A stretch of 64,000 bases of DNA from Petrosia ficiformis (taxonomy: Eukaryota > Porifera > Demospongiae > Haplosclerida > Petrosiidae): assembly GCA_947044365.1 (NCBI GenBank), contig OX345644.1, forward strand, positions 6,173,577 to 6,237,576. The letters are read 5' to 3'. The notes below the pieces were generated by a model. The model searched no databases, was not told the DNA's origin, and saw only the letters and a list, made by a program, of their open reading frames with translations. Shown piece by piece: positions 62,301-64,000 of this stretch; position 1 is the first letter of the stretch, and each line of letters begins with the position of its first letter. The position numbers and the translations under genes are program-made.

Positions 62301-63573
62301 AATAATGAAACAATGGATTGAATTTGACACAGGAAAAAAAATGTTTTTCTGAGGTTATGGTGAATGTGAATGACAAATATTTGTTTATGAGTATGTAGTT
62401 AAAACATCATGAAATGCATTTTATGGTGTAGAGTGAAATGTGGACATACATGTAAGACCAAACTCATTGTGGATAGTTCTCATTGTAGAGTTCAGAGGTA
62501 GTGGATTAGATTCATGTCGTGGCAAAAGATCATCGTTGATATCTCTATTATAAACACCCAATAGTCCTCTAGTTAAATTATAATATAGTGGGTGAAGACT
62601 AGCCTTTACTGAAGACAAATATCCAAGCTCTTGTTTCACTTCCAAATACGCACCACTGGTAAAAACAGCTCCAATTGTATTTATTCCACGAACAGCTACA
62701 GTAACATTATTAAATTCTTCTCGTAAAGAGCCCTCAAATTCAATTTCTTGACTGTTTATTAAAACTTCAATTCCAGCTGTATTTGCTCTGAATTCCAGAG
62801 TATCAGAATTCATTTCTTTAGCAACTACAGCTGAGAATACTGTTCCTAATGAGTCTGCTTGGTCTATATTCTCAGCTGGAATCATCCTTCCTTGCAATGT
62901 GAATCTATTATTTAAAGTCTCAATAAGAATATACTCTCCTCTTCCATTGAATGTGTAGCTGTATTTATCTAGAGTTTCCAAGTGAGGATCACCAAACATC
63001 CAACCTGTATTGAATAATATATAATTTGTACACAATGTATACACATATAACCCATTTCGTAAAGACAGACAAATAGCATAGATTGAGAAATTTTAACACA
63101 GATATAATTTCATTGAAAACATTTTCATAGCTTTTAATTTTCGTGGATTGTATTAGTTCTAATTTAGGAGTAGCGAAATATTAAAATTTTCAAGGAGATT
63201 TAATTTTCATGGATAGAAGCAACAATGAAATTTAATCATACACAATTATAAGGGCTCACTGATCCTGTCAAAATTAGAACATACATACAGACAAACATAA
63301 CAACGTGATTATGATTATACACACACATGTACATTACCTGTAGCAGCTAAATCAAATGTTGAACAGTTATCAAATGGACGTTTGTTATAGTAGTCAGTAC
63401 ACCCTTTCTTAGATCCAATACAACACACAAGATATGTTGATATATCAAATAGGAAATGCTGTTCCCAATCCTCAGTAGATGATCGTGCATCAACTGATCC
63501 ACCATATGGAGCACCTACTATTAAATTACCACTTTTATCATAGCAACACTTGTGATGAACTCCATCTACAGCA
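59310..63573 (-). CDS. AMOP-VWD-EGF membrane protein with ZU5-UPA-death-domain tail, 5' end beyond the right edge
   Basis: Exons: 63338-63573, 62450-63004, 61914-62171, 61754-61849, 61499-61615, 61349-61441, 61163-61294, 60537-61093, 60318-60479, 59819-59993, 59714-59770, 59310-59665; about 930 residues in frame. Order: end of AMOP (CCYDKSGNLIVGAPYGGS); VWD with GDPH (62982-62993); two EGFs (CVRGACVANNTCNCPFGYKG; CINNGTCVQ); two hydrophobic exons (HWCVGILYLISLTIRIY; SLFSVVLFLLFSMLIIYFC); ZU5 (YGISVYAPSDALPRGYLAEM ... LSGPFLFL ... FLQPITIGMKYS); UPA-like region (VIFFDSPENIIDE, LRKKKFKDNEWL); and a C-terminal helical domain with death-domain spacing (DVAYFCVCLGVRDTDCNEIT, KPRWQKFIRALALINCC). 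ZU5-UPA-DD is the intracellular module of UNC5 netrin receptors, PIDD and ankyrins. The ectodomain is paralogous to the gene at 48699-55814. The 57-nt intron at 60480-60536 and the 54-nt intron at 61295-61348 are stop-free and in frame, so retention is possible. The death-domain call is by pattern only. Confidence 0.75.
62195..62390. mobile_element. Dispersed MITE family (copy 3)
   Basis: Shares gatgtgatga, cttatatgta, gtcataaggtta, ttgattatactgtaac and tttttctgaggtta with the copy at 47419-47690. It lies in the intron after the VWD exon. Confidence 0.65.
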
Positions 63574-63619
63574 CTAAATTAAATGAATTGAAATTGAATT
63601 AATAATGGTTTTATCAATT

Positions 63620-64000
63620 ACAACAATGTCTGGGGATGAGACTGAGTCTAAGGCACATTCATGACAGCCTCTGTGATTTTATTCACATGCAGGAGAGTAT
63701 GAACGTCTGGGAATGGAATGAGACTAAGTCTAAGGCACATTCATGACAGCTTCTGCGGTTTTATTCACATGCAGGAGAGTGTGAATGTCTGGTAGGGAGA
63801 CTGAGTCTAAGGCACATTCATGACCACTTCCATGGAGGAGTTTTGCAGTCTGGAATGAGACTGAATCTAATTAAGGCACATTCATGACCTCCTCTGTGGT
63901 CTTACTCCCATGCAGGGGTTTTGTAGTCTGGGAATGAGACTGAATCTAATGTACATTCATTACAGCCTCTGTGATCTTACATGTACTCCCATACAGGAGT
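63620..64000. repeat. Minisatellite of about 75-80 bp, five copies, running off the right edge
   Basis: Units contain gagactgagtctaaggcaca, ttcatgacagc and cacatgcaggag. It lies upstream of the first in-window exon of the AMOP-VWD-ZU5 gene; further exons of that gene are expected beyond it. Confidence 0.85.

Overview
The window looks like a block of nuclear genome from an early-branching animal, most probably a sponge. The DNA is AT-rich. Its genes have many small GT-AG exons with introns often only 50-150 bp long, and gene spacing is tight. It carries animal-only families (an RBM5/10-type splicing factor, FEM1, focadhesin, BTBD9, NIDO-AMOP-VWD surface proteins, a ZU5-UPA-death module) and is full of short inverted-repeat transposons and minisatellites. 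Species is not proven; nothing bacterial or viral was recognised. I built the gene models by hand from reading frame, splice sites and phase. In every complete model except one the exon lengths sum to a whole number of codons; the exception carries two apparent single-base deletions.

Layout. 1-12217 (-): 23 exons of an RBM5/RBM10-like RNA-binding protein, cut off at the left edge before the G-patch; its introns are packed with minisatellites built on the palindromic core TACATGTACATG. 12439-14508 (-): an intronless FEM1-like ankyrin protein. 14931-31118 (-): a 33-exon focadhesin-like gene of 1608 residues. A 2.9 kb intron of it hosts, on the + strand, a two-exon gene for a secreted Ser/Glu/Met-rich repeat protein (20964-22432). 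31192-35180 (+): a BTBD9-like gene whose start codon lies 73 bp from that of focadhesin, back to back.

36183-40089 and 42175-46187 (-): two paralogous, roughly 1250-residue membrane proteins with a beta-helix-like ectodomain and about nine membrane helices, each starting with an 8-nt coding exon. Their 3' parts are almost identical and their 5' parts diverged, which suggests gene conversion. 48699-55814 (-): a Mesh/MUC4-type NIDO-IPT-AMOP-VWD-EGF-TM protein with four near-identical 445-bp EGF exon units and two apparent frameshifts in its AMOP region. 59310-63573 and beyond (-): a tandem paralogue sharing the AMOP-VWD-EGF ectodomain but continuing through hydrophobic segments into a ZU5-UPA-death-domain tail like that of UNC5 receptors. 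This is the most unusual object in the window. A broken partial copy of that tail, split by a TTAA-flanked transposon, lies between the two genes.

The housekeeping-type half (1-35 kb) and the surface-receptor half (36-64 kb) share no obvious pathway. The right half reads as a small cluster of rapidly evolving surface proteins shaped by tandem duplication, exon duplication, gene conversion and MITE insertion.
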